Assembly: GCA_030424825.1 (NCBI GenBank)
Contig: JAUHWE010000321.1
Location: 1-5,924, forward strand
DNA length: 5,924 bases
DNA from: Verrucomicrobiia bacterium
GTDB taxonomy: Bacteria > Verrucomicrobiota > Verrucomicrobiia > Opitutales > Opitutaceae
Direction of reading: 5' to 3'
Made by a program: the position numbers and the translations under genes. A model generated the notes under the pieces. That model made no database searches and had not been told where the DNA came from. It worked only from the letters and a program-made list of their open reading frames with translations. Below are positions 1 through 5,924 of the stretch, piece after piece (the stretch's first letter is position 1; each line of letters starts with the position of its first letter).

Positions 1-1032
1 CAGAGCTCCATGCGGATCAATTGAAATGATTTCAGTCCACAGCGGGTAGCTTGATTCTTGGCGACCCAATCCCATCTGCCCGGAATAGTTGCTTCCGGCT
101 CCCCACAAGGATCCGTCTTTGCGAATTACAAGTGAATGTCTCGCGGAAGTAGCGATTGCTGTCACATCGTCGAGCACCTTGTGCAATTCGAATCGCCCCG
201 CTCCCAATCCATTTCCAAGTTGCCCCGAATTATTGCTCCCAGCTGCGTGCAGCGAATGGTCGTCCATCAGCACAAAATAGTGGGAAAACCCAGCAGCCAC
301 CGCGACTGCTCCCGATTCAGCCAGTTGGACCCATTCTCCAGACCCTTCAATACCATCCCCTAAAATAATGTCTCCAGCCGACCAAACCGAGCCATCGTCT
401 TTAAGGACGAGACTGAAGTTCTCACTCAACGTCACCGAAACCGCCCCGCTAGATATAACCTGAACTGGTTGAAAGCGACTTTGTTTCGAGCCATCTCCGA
501 GCTGCCCGCGATCGTTGCTGCCCGTGGCCCAAAGAGATCCGTTATTATTGATGAACATCGAGTGCCGCGTGCCCGCGAACGCTTTGGAAACGCTAGAGGC
601 AATCTCCTTCGCCGGACTCACTGAAAATGTGCCACTTCCCAGACCAATCTGCCCGGAAGCGTTGTTACCCATTCCCCACAAGGTACCGTTGCTCGTTACA
701 TAAAGCGAAAAATCGCTACCCGCTGCCATATGCATCACTCCTGACTCCACCACTTCAATAGGCAAATTATTCGCCGCCCGGCTTTCCGGTCCCAGGGCAT
801 TGTACTCGTCCCTACCCATGCCCCAAAGGGAACCATCGTTCCGCAAGAACAGAGTGGTTTGTGCACTTGTGGAAATCCTTGTCACAGTTGATGACACAAT
901 CGAGTCGAAAGACGAGCGGTTTCCCAACGGTCCATTCCCCAATTTACCGAGATCACTACTCCCGGTGCCCCAGAGAGAACCATCTGACATTACTATAATA
1001 CTATGCGCATCAGAAATGGATACAGCCGCAAT
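1..1032 (-). repeat. Second RCC1-like propeller, seven units visible
   Basis: Seven units are readable: IIVMSDGSLWGTG, LFLRNDGSLWGMG, LYVTSNGTLWGMG, MFINNNGSLWATG, LVLKDDGSVWSAG, FVLMDDHSLHAAG and LVIRKDGSLWGAG mark their first strands. Unit 5 is shortened after its first strand, and unit 6 lacks the Trp. The last unit reaches the left edge, so the total count or a following domain cannot be seen. Confidence 0.82.
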
Positions 1033-1218
1033 TTTTTCCTGCGGATTCACCTGAACATCAAATGTGTCTCTGGAAATTTCGCCCTCATCATCTTTCACTT
1101 CGAGTGTGACAGTTGTGGATCCAACGTCGAAATCGGCCCTCACAATTTCGCCATTTGCCGAACCCCCAGTCCAACTCCAAGCATAGCTCACTACCTGCCA
1201 ATCATCCGTTGAAGCAGA
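1..1218 (-). pseudogene. 3' continuation of the protease gene beyond the in-frame TGA: rest of PKD 2 and second RCC1-like propeller, runs off left edge
   Basis: Reading on in the same frame after the TGA gives 406 codons with no further stop. They encode the remainder of the second PKD domain and then seven RCC1-like units, with repeated GSLWGMG and GQLGDG-like motifs. There is no signal peptide, promoter or ribosome-binding site after the TGA, and the coding begins in the middle of a domain, so this is not a separate gene. It is either the natural C-terminal part of a protein of at least 1,135 codons (if the TGA is an error or is read through) or a silent relic. The uninterrupted frame and intact motifs argue that any stop mutation is recent. 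The 3' end lies beyond the left edge. Confidence 0.8.
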
Positions 1219-1299
1219 TCAGACTAGCTTCACAGTATTGAACCCGTTACCGTCAAGGTCCGTCGAAACGAGTTCCCCCCCTCCCACAGCTATCGGCGG
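1048..1299 (-). other. Second PKD domain region, interrupted by TGA at 1219-1221
   Basis: The frame encodes PPIAVGGGE...LDGNGFNTVKLV, then TGA, then SASTDDWQVVSYAWSWTGG...TTVTLEVKDDEG...FDVQV. Aligned without gaps to the first PKD domain, the TGA falls where that copy has Ala in LDASRSS, a place where PKD domains often have Gly. Sequence on both sides keeps the PKD pattern (VSYAWSW, VTLEVKDDEG). Confidence 0.8.
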
Positions 1300-3405
1300 T
1301 TCATTGGGCCACTCTTCGAAACCGAGCTGAACCCTTTTCATTGTTTTCGGAGCCAGACTTCGAGGCTCTTCCTCAGGCAGTAATACAGGCCCTTGATCGC
1401 CGAAATCGCCGAGTTTCCAAATTGAATTGTCATTCCGCATCACCAGAATGTGGTTCCCTCCTGCCGAAATCGCGTTCACGCCTTTGGAGATGACTTTTGT
1501 CGGGACGCTAAACGTGGCATCAGAGGCAGGGAATCCTTGAGCGGAAAACAAATTGCGACCCACCGCCAAAAGTGAACCGTCCGCAAGTAGAACCAAGCCG
1601 TACTGATAACCAGCGGCTATCGCGACCGCTCCGGATGAGACAATCCTGACGGGAACATTCACTTTCTCGCTTAGTGCATCGGGCGAGTCCGGATCACCCA
1701 GAATGCCATACAGATTTCGTCCCGTTAGCCAAACCGATCCATTTTCCATGAGAAAAAGGGTCTGTTCTCTGTTGGAAGCGACTGAAGCGACTCCGGATGG
1801 GAAAATTTCTACCGGATTAGATCGATTCGAATAACTGCCATCTCCCAATTGTCCGTAATTATTTTCGCCCATCCCCCAAAGGGACCCATTTGTCTTCAGG
1901 AAGAAGCTCACAAGTTCGTCTGCAAAGATGTCCGCTACGTCCGTATCCAGTATTTGGACAGGCACCATTTTTGCATCTGAGGTCCCATCGCCCAATTGGC
2001 CATAATAATTGTTCCCTACCACCCATAGGGATCCCTCCTCGCCGAGAAAGAGGCTGTGGGCAACCCCTGATACGATTTTCACAATTCCCGAGTCAATTAT
2101 CTCAATTGGATCACGTACTACTCCAGCTTCTTCAACTCCGAAACCCATAAAGCCTGATCCCCAAACAGACCCATCTGTCCTGAGGTACAGGCTGAACTGC
2201 CCCCCTCCCGCAACGGACTCGATACCTGCTGAAAATACTTCCACCGGGCTTTCCACAGTACCCCCCGTGTTTGGCCCCAATTCGCCCAGGCCTCTCTGCC
2301 CTAATCCGGTCAGAGATCCGGATTCTTTCAAGAAAAACGAGTGATTCAACCCCGATTCTAAGAAAACCACCGGAGTGCGCTCTTGCACAATGACTAAGAG
2401 CTCGTCTTCATCCACAAATCCTTCAGCATCCGTTATCGTCAACGTCACGAGGGTTGTGCCAAGCGGGAATTCCACCGTTACCGTTTCTCCACTGGCGGTT
2501 CCTCCATCCCATTGCCATTCCCACGATACGATAGAGTCCTCGTAACTTGAACGCGAAGCATCGAGGGTTATGGGTTCATACCCATCAAGATCCAGATCTT
2601 CTTTTCCCAGGTCCGGTCCTGCATCAGCCACTGGCAACTGGTGTAGGTGCCCTCGATAAGATTCTACCGACGAAGCAATGTCATTGAAAGTACGAGCATT
2701 GTCAGCAGCATCATCCCCTTCAGCAACTCCAGTGGCCGCCCCCAAATATTCAATCGAAGGATTCGAAAAGTAATTTATCCGCTGACCCGGAGCATACGCC
2801 ATTACAGTCCTGTACTCAGCTCCATCGGATCCATTGAAACGATGGCCATGAGAAAACGGATACAGCCCTCCACTCTCCGTATTCTCGCGATCATGGGCAC
2901 CCCCAAGATTGTGTCCGATCTCATGCTGAAAAACCATAGAGGAGAGAGCTGCTCCCGCAGTGGTAACCGAAAAAGCCCTTTCCGGTTTCCCAGCCTCATC
3001 CTCCAGCAGCCACGCAACCCCTACAACATTGTCCACGGTCAGAAGCCTGAAAAGGCAAACCAAGTCCGCACCCGACTCGTTTCGAAGAGCGGCGACATCA
3101 CTCGAATCAGTAATGAAATTCAGGTCGTCGCTCATATCTTCGCTACTCTCGACATAGTCAATCTTCTCGACTCCTTTTAATCTCAAGCGTATATCCACCG
3201 AACTGTTTTCGAATCCTAAATTCGCACTGACTACGCTCGCGCTTGCTTGGGCCAAAACACCGTCAACCCCATTGTACCGATCTTCAACATCGCTCGTATA
3301 GAGAATCAGTACATCGAGAACCGACTCCGCCTTCAGACCAACAAAACCACAAAGACAAATACCGAAAGCAGCTATCCTTTTAAAAAAAATCCAAGTCCAC
3401 ATCAT
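1219..3405 (-). CDS. Secreted reprolysin-like zinc metalloprotease with PKD and RCC1-like propeller domains, ended by an in-frame TGA
   Basis: The predicted 728-residue chain starts with a signal peptide (n-region with KR, hydrophobic core IAAFGICLCGFVGL, probable cleavage after LKA at about residue 26). The metzincin domain (about 27-252) has a DVLILYTSD-type first strand, the zinc site HEIGHNLGGAHD (His161, catalytic Glu162, His165, His171) and the Met-turn VMAYAPG (Met202). This is the M12B/reprolysin-like pattern, so endopeptidase activity is expected. A PKD domain follows (about 256-341), then seven RCC1-like units (about 346-696), then a second PKD domain that begins at about 703 and is cut by TGA after residue 728. 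The frame remains open past this TGA to the left edge. No propeptide is encoded in this chain; one lies in the overlapping upstream gene. An ATG 11 codons further upstream (3438) is possible, but the ATG at 3405 gives the better signal peptide and the ATGA overlap. The TGA may be a real mutation, a sequence error or a recoded codon. Confidence 0.88.
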   Translation of the reverse strand: MMWTWIFFKRIAAFGICLCGFVGLKAESVLDVLILYTSDVEDRYNGVDGVLAQASASVVSANLGFENSSVDIRLRLKGVEKIDYVESSEDMSDDLNFITDSSDVAALRNESGADLVCLFRLLTVDNVVGVAWLLEDEAGKPERAFSVTTAGAALSSMVFQHEIGHNLGGAHDRENTESGGLYPFSHGHRFNGSDGAEYRTVMAYAPGQRINYFSNPSIEYLGAATGVAEGDDAADNARTFNDIASSVESYRGHLHQLPVADAGPDLGKEDLDLDGYEPITLDASRSSYEDSIVSWEWQWDGGTASGETVTVEFPLGTTLVTLTITDAEGFVDEDELLVIVQERTPVVFLESGLNHSFFLKESGSLTGLGQRGLGELGPNTGGTVESPVEVFSAGIESVAGGGQFSLYLRTDGSVWGSGFMGFGVEEAGVVRDPIEIIDSGIVKIVSGVAHSLFLGEEGSLWVVGNNYYGQLGDGTSDAKMVPVQILDTDVADIFADELVSFFLKTNGSLWGMGENNYGQLGDGSYSNRSNPVEIFPSGVASVASNREQTLFLMENGSVWLTGRNLYGILGDPDSPDALSEKVNVPVRIVSSGAVAIAAGYQYGLVLLADGSLLAVGRNLFSAQGFPASDATFSVPTKVISKGVNAISAGGNHILVMRNDNSIWKLGDFGDQGPVLLPEEEPRSLAPKTMKRVQLGFEEWPNEPPIAVGGGELVSTDLDGNGFNTVKLV
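1318..2370 (-). repeat. First RCC1-like propeller, seven units
   Basis: Seven consecutive units of about 45-55 residues follow the pattern HSLFL-x-x-x-GSLW-x-x-G-x-N-x-x-GQLGDG...PV-x-I...G-V-x-x-I-x-x-G. Units 3 and 4 are closest to consensus; unit 1 has lost the Trp (GSLTGLG), and units 2, 6 and 7 lack the GQLGDG core. Seven units are the number needed to close a seven-bladed RCC1-type propeller, so this block probably folds as one complete binding domain. Confidence 0.85.
2383..2640 (-). other. First PKD domain region of the protease
   Basis: About 86 residues after the catalytic domain show the PKD pattern: VADAGPD at the start, ITLDASRSS, IVSWEWQWDGG, a V-T-V-E-F strand, TTLVTLTITDAEG and a terminal LLVIV strand. 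Such Ig-like modules usually act as spacers or binding units in secreted enzymes. This copy is intact and serves as the internal reference for the interrupted second copy. Confidence 0.8.
3378..3389 (-). repeat. T8A4 homopolymer tract within the protease signal-peptide codons
   Basis: Minus-strand codons 6-9 of the protease include eight T followed by four A (ATT TTT TTT AAA AGG). A one-base loss or gain in the T run would shift the frame into a stop within a few codons (TAA or TAG), so the tract is a potential slippage site near the 5' end of the gene. Confidence 0.5.
3402..3405 (-). promoter_or_regulatory. ATGA stop/start overlap coupling pro-domain and protease genes
   Basis: The minus-strand bases ATGA contain the start codon of the protease gene (3405-3403) and the TGA stop of the pro-domain gene (3404-3402). 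A G-rich stretch (GGTGGGGTGG) precedes it, with no strong Shine-Dalgarno. The overlap fits termination-reinitiation, which would tie protease output to pro-domain translation. A second ATG follows immediately. Confidence 0.75.
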
Positions 3406-4097
3406 TCCACCCCACCATGCACCGCGCACACTCCACATACCCCCAATGCATCTACATCGACTTGGGCGATAAACTGGCGACCCCCTCCCGCATTGCGGAT
3501 CTCCCAGACTTGGTCGTTGCGATAGTCCCGGATCGAGCCCGCTACCGCTTGGTTCACATAGCTCAGGACCACCTCCCCAAACGTGTCTCTGAGGATTTTT
3601 CCCGATATCACTCCTTGATTCGGCCCAAAGGATTCGAAACGCATGCGGGTAACCTTTACTTGACTCGAATCCGGTAGCGAAATCGCCAATACACCTTCCT
3701 CCCCTTCCATTTCGAGCAAGTCTTTAATAGTCGACAGGCTCGGTTCGATCCGACCTCGCCATTCCCTAATCTTATGGGAATGGACGTCGCCAGAATTCGA
3801 AAGATCCACTTCTTCAAGCTCACTCATCGCAACACTCTCGAAAGGAATGGGATCCGCGTACGAACCACCAGGCGTCGCAACGCTAGGCTCTTCCGACGGA
3901 TGTTCATCGGGTTCATCGCCCAGGGAATCGTCAACCAGACCGGTTTCCGACAGCGTTTCTTCGCTAGGAAAAGTACTCACAGGACTCTCAACTGTTTCCT
4001 TCTCGGAAATTTCCGTATCCGGCGAGCGTTTCAGAAGAAAGAAAACTCCCATCAAGACAAGCGCCAGGGCACAGAGAGCTAAATTGCGGTTCATCAT
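3402..4097 (-). CDS. Membrane-anchored protein with a reprolysin-type propeptide-like domain
   Basis: The 231-residue product has a short N-terminus, a hydrophobic segment at about residues 6-22 ending in KR, an acidic Ser/Glu/Pro-rich linker (about 26-82), and a globular C-terminal domain (about 90-231). That domain carries ISLPDSSQVKVTR, a G-x-I-S-G-K turn, GEVVLSYVNQAVAGSIR and VWEIRNAGGGRQFIAQVD. This pattern closely resembles, from memory, the propeptide that precedes bacterial reprolysin-like catalytic domains in single-chain precursors. It ends with CGVC (Cys221, Cys224), reminiscent of the cysteine-switch motif of M12 propeptides. Likely role (inferred): tethered chaperone/inhibitor of the protease encoded next. 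Its TGA stop overlaps the next ATG by four bases (ATGA). The ATG at 4097 is chosen over a TTG at 4142, which has GGAAGG in front of it, because the TTG overlaps the promoter -10 box. Neither ATG of the ATGATG pair has a good ribosome-binding site. Anchor orientation is uncertain because both flanks are basic. Confidence 0.82.
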   Translation of the reverse strand: MMNRNLALCALALVLMGVFFLLKRSPDTEISEKETVESPVSTFPSEETLSETGLVDDSLGDEPDEHPSEEPSVATPGGSYADPIPFESVAMSELEEVDLSNSGDVHSHKIREWRGRIEPSLSTIKDLLEMEGEEGVLAISLPDSSQVKVTRMRFESFGPNQGVISGKILRDTFGEVVLSYVNQAVAGSIRDYRNDQVWEIRNAGGGRQFIAQVDVDALGVCGVCAVHGGVE

Positions 4098-4106
4098 AGT
4101 AAAGTT

Positions 4107-4139
4107 GGAGTCATCTCTAAGAACCTCGAGAATGACCCC
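4107..4139 (-). promoter_or_regulatory. Imperfect inverted repeat (leader hairpin or operator)
   Basis: Minus-strand arms GGGGTCATTCTC (4139-4128) and GAGATGACTCC (4117-4107) pair over 11 positions, with one G-U pair and one bulged T, around a 10-nt loop. The element overlaps the expected transcription start and ends 9 nt before the ATG at 4097. It could be a DNA operator or a 5' leader hairpin affecting initiation. It lacks a following T-run, so it is not an intrinsic terminator. Confidence 0.45.
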
Positions 4140-4141
4140 CA

Positions 4142-4170
4142 ATTAGACCTTCCAGCAAGCTCCCCGTCAA
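4142..4170 (-). promoter_or_regulatory. Sigma70-type promoter for the pro-domain/protease genes
   Basis: On the minus strand a -35 box TTGACG (4170-4165, five of six matches to TTGACA) is followed after exactly 17 bp by a -10 box TCTAAT (4147-4142, five of six matches to TATAAT). It lies in the 107-bp gap after the stop of the repeat-protein gene. Predicted transcription would start near 4136-4133, leaving a leader of roughly 36-40 nt before the ATG at 4097. It implies that the two downstream genes can be transcribed independently of the upstream gene. No strong terminator is visible between the upstream stop and the -35 box, so read-through from upstream remains possible. Confidence 0.6.
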
Positions 4171-4204
4171 GATCCACTTTCATCTGAAAATTGGACTAAC
4201 ATCC

Positions 4205-5924
4205 TTACTCCGACACTTCAATTCGATACAAACAGCTAAGGCTGTTGGGAATTCTGAACCTAAGTTTTCCATCAACCTCGTCCGGCTGGATAACGGACCG
4301 CTCCCAATTGATCAGGTCTTTAGACTCCCAAAGCGTGCAATCGAGTCCACCAATCGGCTTGTCTAACTCCAGGTAAAGGTCGTGACCAATTTTTACGACC
4401 TGCAAGTAAGATACAATCTGCAACAGAAACTCGTCTGTGACCTCCTTGTCTCCATCGCTAACAGTAACCTTGATTGCCAATGTTCCAACAATGCTTCTCC
4501 AGGGAACAACGGAAAAAACGCCGGAGTTCAAATCAAAATCAAGCCATTCTGGGAGTGCGTCTCCACCTTCAAGATACGCGGAATAGGACAAAATATCTTC
4601 CTGGTCCGGATCTTCGAAATATCCGGAAATCGTATAAATAAATGGTTCTCCTTCTTGAATAATTCTATCCTCAAGATCTGTGACAAGAACCGGCGAATGG
4701 TTGACGCTTACCACTTCCACCGCAAATACACTAGAAACCGATTCTAAACCGTCTGAGGCCGTCACTCGAATCGAAATCGTTTCTATATCTTTTTCACTGA
4801 GAACACCAGTGAACTCGCCGGATGCTTCGTCAAACTCCAGCCAACTCGGAAGCGGATCACCGTTCTCGAGGACTGCCACGTATGAAAGTGTATCTCCTTC
4901 ATCTACGTCACCGAAATTTGGAGATACGTCCAAATCAAACGGGCTATCTTCCGAGATCTTCTGATTAGAAATTGGAAACAAGAGACTAGGTGGATCGTTT
5001 ACGTTGCTTACGGTGATAACAAATACATCGGAAGCAGACGCTTCCCCATCAGTAACGATCAACTCAATAGAGAGGGAGCCCACATCCTCGTTTAACGGCG
5101 TTCCCGAAAAAACGCCTGAATCCGGATCGAGCGAAAGCCATCCCGGTAGTGTAGATCCACCTTCCAAAGTCGCGTAGAAAGAAAGAGAATCCCCAACGTC
5201 GGAATCTCCAAAATTCGATGAAACATCCAGTGAGAATAGCTCGTCCTCGGCCGCATTTTGATCTGGGATCTCCGAAAGGAGTATGGGAATATCGTTCGAG
5301 TTGCCCACAACTAATTCAAAAACACCTGATGCGGATAGCTCCCCATCTGAAGCCGTTATCCTAATCGCAAGGGAGCCTACGTCCCCATTAAACGGCGTAC
5401 CCGACAATACTCCGGAAACTTCTTCCATCGTGATCCATCCTGGCAAGGTTCCCCCACCCTCCAAAGCCGCTTCGAACGAAAGCGTGTCCCCAGTATCAAT
5501 GTCATCAAAATTTGGCGACACATCTAGACTAAAGAGAACATCCTCAATCGCAGTCTGACCTCCTATAGAAGTGACCAAGACGGGCGAGTCGTTCACATTG
5601 TTCACCGTGAGAAGAAATGCATCCGCTACAGCTGCTTCTCCGTCAGTTGCAGTCACTTCAATAGAGAGCAGCGCAACATCGTCGTTCAAAGGTGTCCCTG
5701 TAAACATCCCGGCATCTCCGTCAAACGCCAGCCAATCCGGAATGGTGCCTCCTCCCTCCAACGTAGCTACAAACGCGAGCGTATCGCCGTCATCGGCATC
5801 TCCAAAATTCGATGAAATATTCAACGAAAACGGCATGTCCTCGTCCACAACCTGGTCTGGAATTGCTTGCACGACCATCGGATCCTGATTAGGGAATTCA
5901 ATCGTCAGGACAAACGTGTCCACT
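4205..5924 (-). CDS. Cadherin/dystroglycan-like (CADG-type) repeat surface protein, 5' end missing
   Basis: This is probably an extracellular or cell-surface adhesive or scaffold protein; no enzymatic motif is visible. The visible 572-573 residues contain five complete beta-sandwich repeats, each beginning around N-[DQH]-x-P. Each then shows an ED or EG pair, a FSLDVSxNFGDxDxGDTLSF-like strand region, LEGGGTLPGWL, SGVFSGTPLN, and ends in TATDGE...VNND-like acidic turns that would suit calcium binding. This fits CADG/He_PIG-type domains. Residues 507-572 form a different C-terminal tail with the pattern LWESKDLINWE...CLYRIEVSE and two cysteines (529, 564), resembling tails I remember from Verrucomicrobiota secreted proteins. 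The frame ends at a TAA. It is open to the right edge, and its first ~11 residues match the end of another repeat, so the true start and signal peptide lie outside the window. The GTG near the edge is internal. Function beyond adhesion or structure is not deducible. Confidence 0.9.
   Translation of the reverse strand, partial: VDTFVLTIEFPNQDPMVVQAIPDQVVDEDMPFSLNISSNFGDADDGDTLAFVATLEGGGTIPDWLAFDGDAGMFTGTPLNDDVALLSIEVTATDGEAAVADAFLLTVNNVNDSPVLVTSIGGQTAIEDVLFSLDVSPNFDDIDTGDTLSFEAALEGGGTLPGWITMEEVSGVLSGTPFNGDVGSLAIRITASDGELSASGVFELVVGNSNDIPILLSEIPDQNAAEDELFSLDVSSNFGDSDVGDSLSFYATLEGGSTLPGWLSLDPDSGVFSGTPLNEDVGSLSIELIVTDGEASASDVFVITVSNVNDPPSLLFPISNQKISEDSPFDLDVSPNFGDVDEGDTLSYVAVLENGDPLPSWLEFDEASGEFTGVLSEKDIETISIRVTASDGLESVSSVFAVEVVSVNHSPVLVTDLEDRIIQEGEPFIYTISGYFEDPDQEDILSYSAYLEGGDALPEWLDFDLNSGVFSVVPWRSIVGTLAIKVTVSDGDKEVTDEFLLQIVSYLQVVKIGHDLYLELDKPIGGLDCTLWESKDLINWERSVIQPDEVDGKLRFRIPNSLSCLYRIEVSE
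4406..5890 (-). repeat. Five tandem 297-bp (99-aa) CADG-like repeats
   Basis: Repeat boundaries, taken at the Asn of the N-[DQH]-x-P motif, fall at 5890, 5593, 5296, 4999 and 4702, exactly 297 bp (99 codons) apart with no net indel. Repeats 1-3 are closest to each other. Repeat 4 is intermediate, and repeat 5 is the most diverged (EG instead of ED, SVVPWRS instead of SGTPLN). The tail begins after the fifth unit. A sixth unit is implied upstream by the partial end seen at the right edge. Confidence 0.9.

Noticed and set aside
1..1050. Independent gene starting after the TGA (for example at an internal ATG near 990)
   Set aside because: It would start inside a PKD domain or an RCC1 unit, with no signal peptide, ribosome-binding site or promoter, and it is in the same frame as the protease.
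89..1212. Plus-strand ORFs over the left region and elsewhere (for example 2647-3180 and 5571-5888)
   Set aside because: They lie antisense to clear minus-strand domains, have low-complexity or unrecognisable products, and repeat only because the opposite strand is repetitive.
1195..1221. Selenocysteine, or UGA read as Gly/Trp, at the in-frame TGA
   Set aside because: A weak hairpin (CTGC/GCAG and CAA/TTG with a TT bulge) can be drawn just after the TGA, but it is short and not a convincing SECIS. Selenocysteine makes no sense at this PKD position. A code change is unlikely because the neighbouring pro-domain gene stops at TGA and this is the only internal TGA in the three reading frames.
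3378..3440. Programmed -1 frameshift joining pro-domain and protease into one chain
   Set aside because: No slippery heptamer precedes the TGA stop of the pro-domain gene. The T8A4 run lies after it, and shifts there lead to immediate stops. The protease has its own signal-peptide-like start.
4098..4142. TTG start at 4142 for the pro-domain gene, preceded by GGAAGG
   Set aside because: The TTG and its purine run lie within the promoter -10/spacer region, so a transcript from that promoter would not include them. The ATG at 4097 gives a more natural N-terminus before the membrane segment. It remains possible on a read-through transcript.
4094..4183. A 29-codon minus-strand ORF whose TGA overlaps the ATG of the pro-domain gene
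   Set aside because: It has no ribosome-binding site, starts upstream of the -35 box so it would be absent from transcripts of that promoter, and its peptide shows no recognisable feature. The overlap is probably chance.
4171..4204. Intrinsic terminator after the repeat-protein gene
   Set aside because: Only a short bulged pairing (TCAGAT with ATCTTGA) is present, with no GC-rich stem and no T-run.
5918..5924. GTG near the right edge as the start of the repeat protein
   Set aside because: The residues after it match the end of another repeat, with no signal peptide, so the frame simply enters from beyond the edge.

Overview
The window holds three protein genes, all on the minus strand and so read from the right edge to the left. 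They look like large secreted or cell-surface proteins of a Gram-negative environmental bacterium. The mix of a reprolysin-like metalloprotease, PKD and RCC1 propeller modules, cadherin-like repeats and a C-terminal 'DLxNW...YR' tail suggests Verrucomicrobiota or a relative (PVC group). This taxonomic guess rests on remembered architectures and is only moderately secure. The base composition is balanced. No RNA gene, transposon, CRISPR array or convincing plus-strand gene was found.

Layout. (1) 5924-4205: the 3' part of a gene for a protein made of dystroglycan/cadherin-like (CADG-type) beta-sandwich repeats. Five complete repeats of exactly 99 residues are followed by a short C-terminal beta-rich tail. 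(2) 4204-4098: a gap holding a near-consensus sigma70-type promoter (TTGACG, 17 bp, TCTAAT) and an imperfect inverted repeat just before the next gene. (3) 4097-3402: a membrane-anchored protein whose C-terminal half resembles the propeptide usually fused to bacterial reprolysin-like proteases, ending in a CGVC motif. (4) 3405-1219, overlapping the previous stop by ATGA: a secreted reprolysin-like zinc protease (HEIGHNLGGAHD) followed by a PKD domain, a seven-unit RCC1-like propeller and the first third of a second PKD domain. An in-frame TGA then interrupts the frame. (5) 1218-1: the same frame stays open for 406 codons and encodes the rest of that PKD domain and a second set of seven RCC1-like units, running off the left edge.

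How the parts may work together (inference): genes 2 and 3 look like a zymogen split into two translationally coupled polypeptides, a tethered pro-domain/inhibitor and an exported catalytic chain with large binding propellers. The upstream repeat protein could be a surface adhesin or scaffold. The points most worth checking are the split pro-domain/protease arrangement with its possible cysteine switch, and the single in-frame TGA that separates the duplicated PKD-propeller modules.
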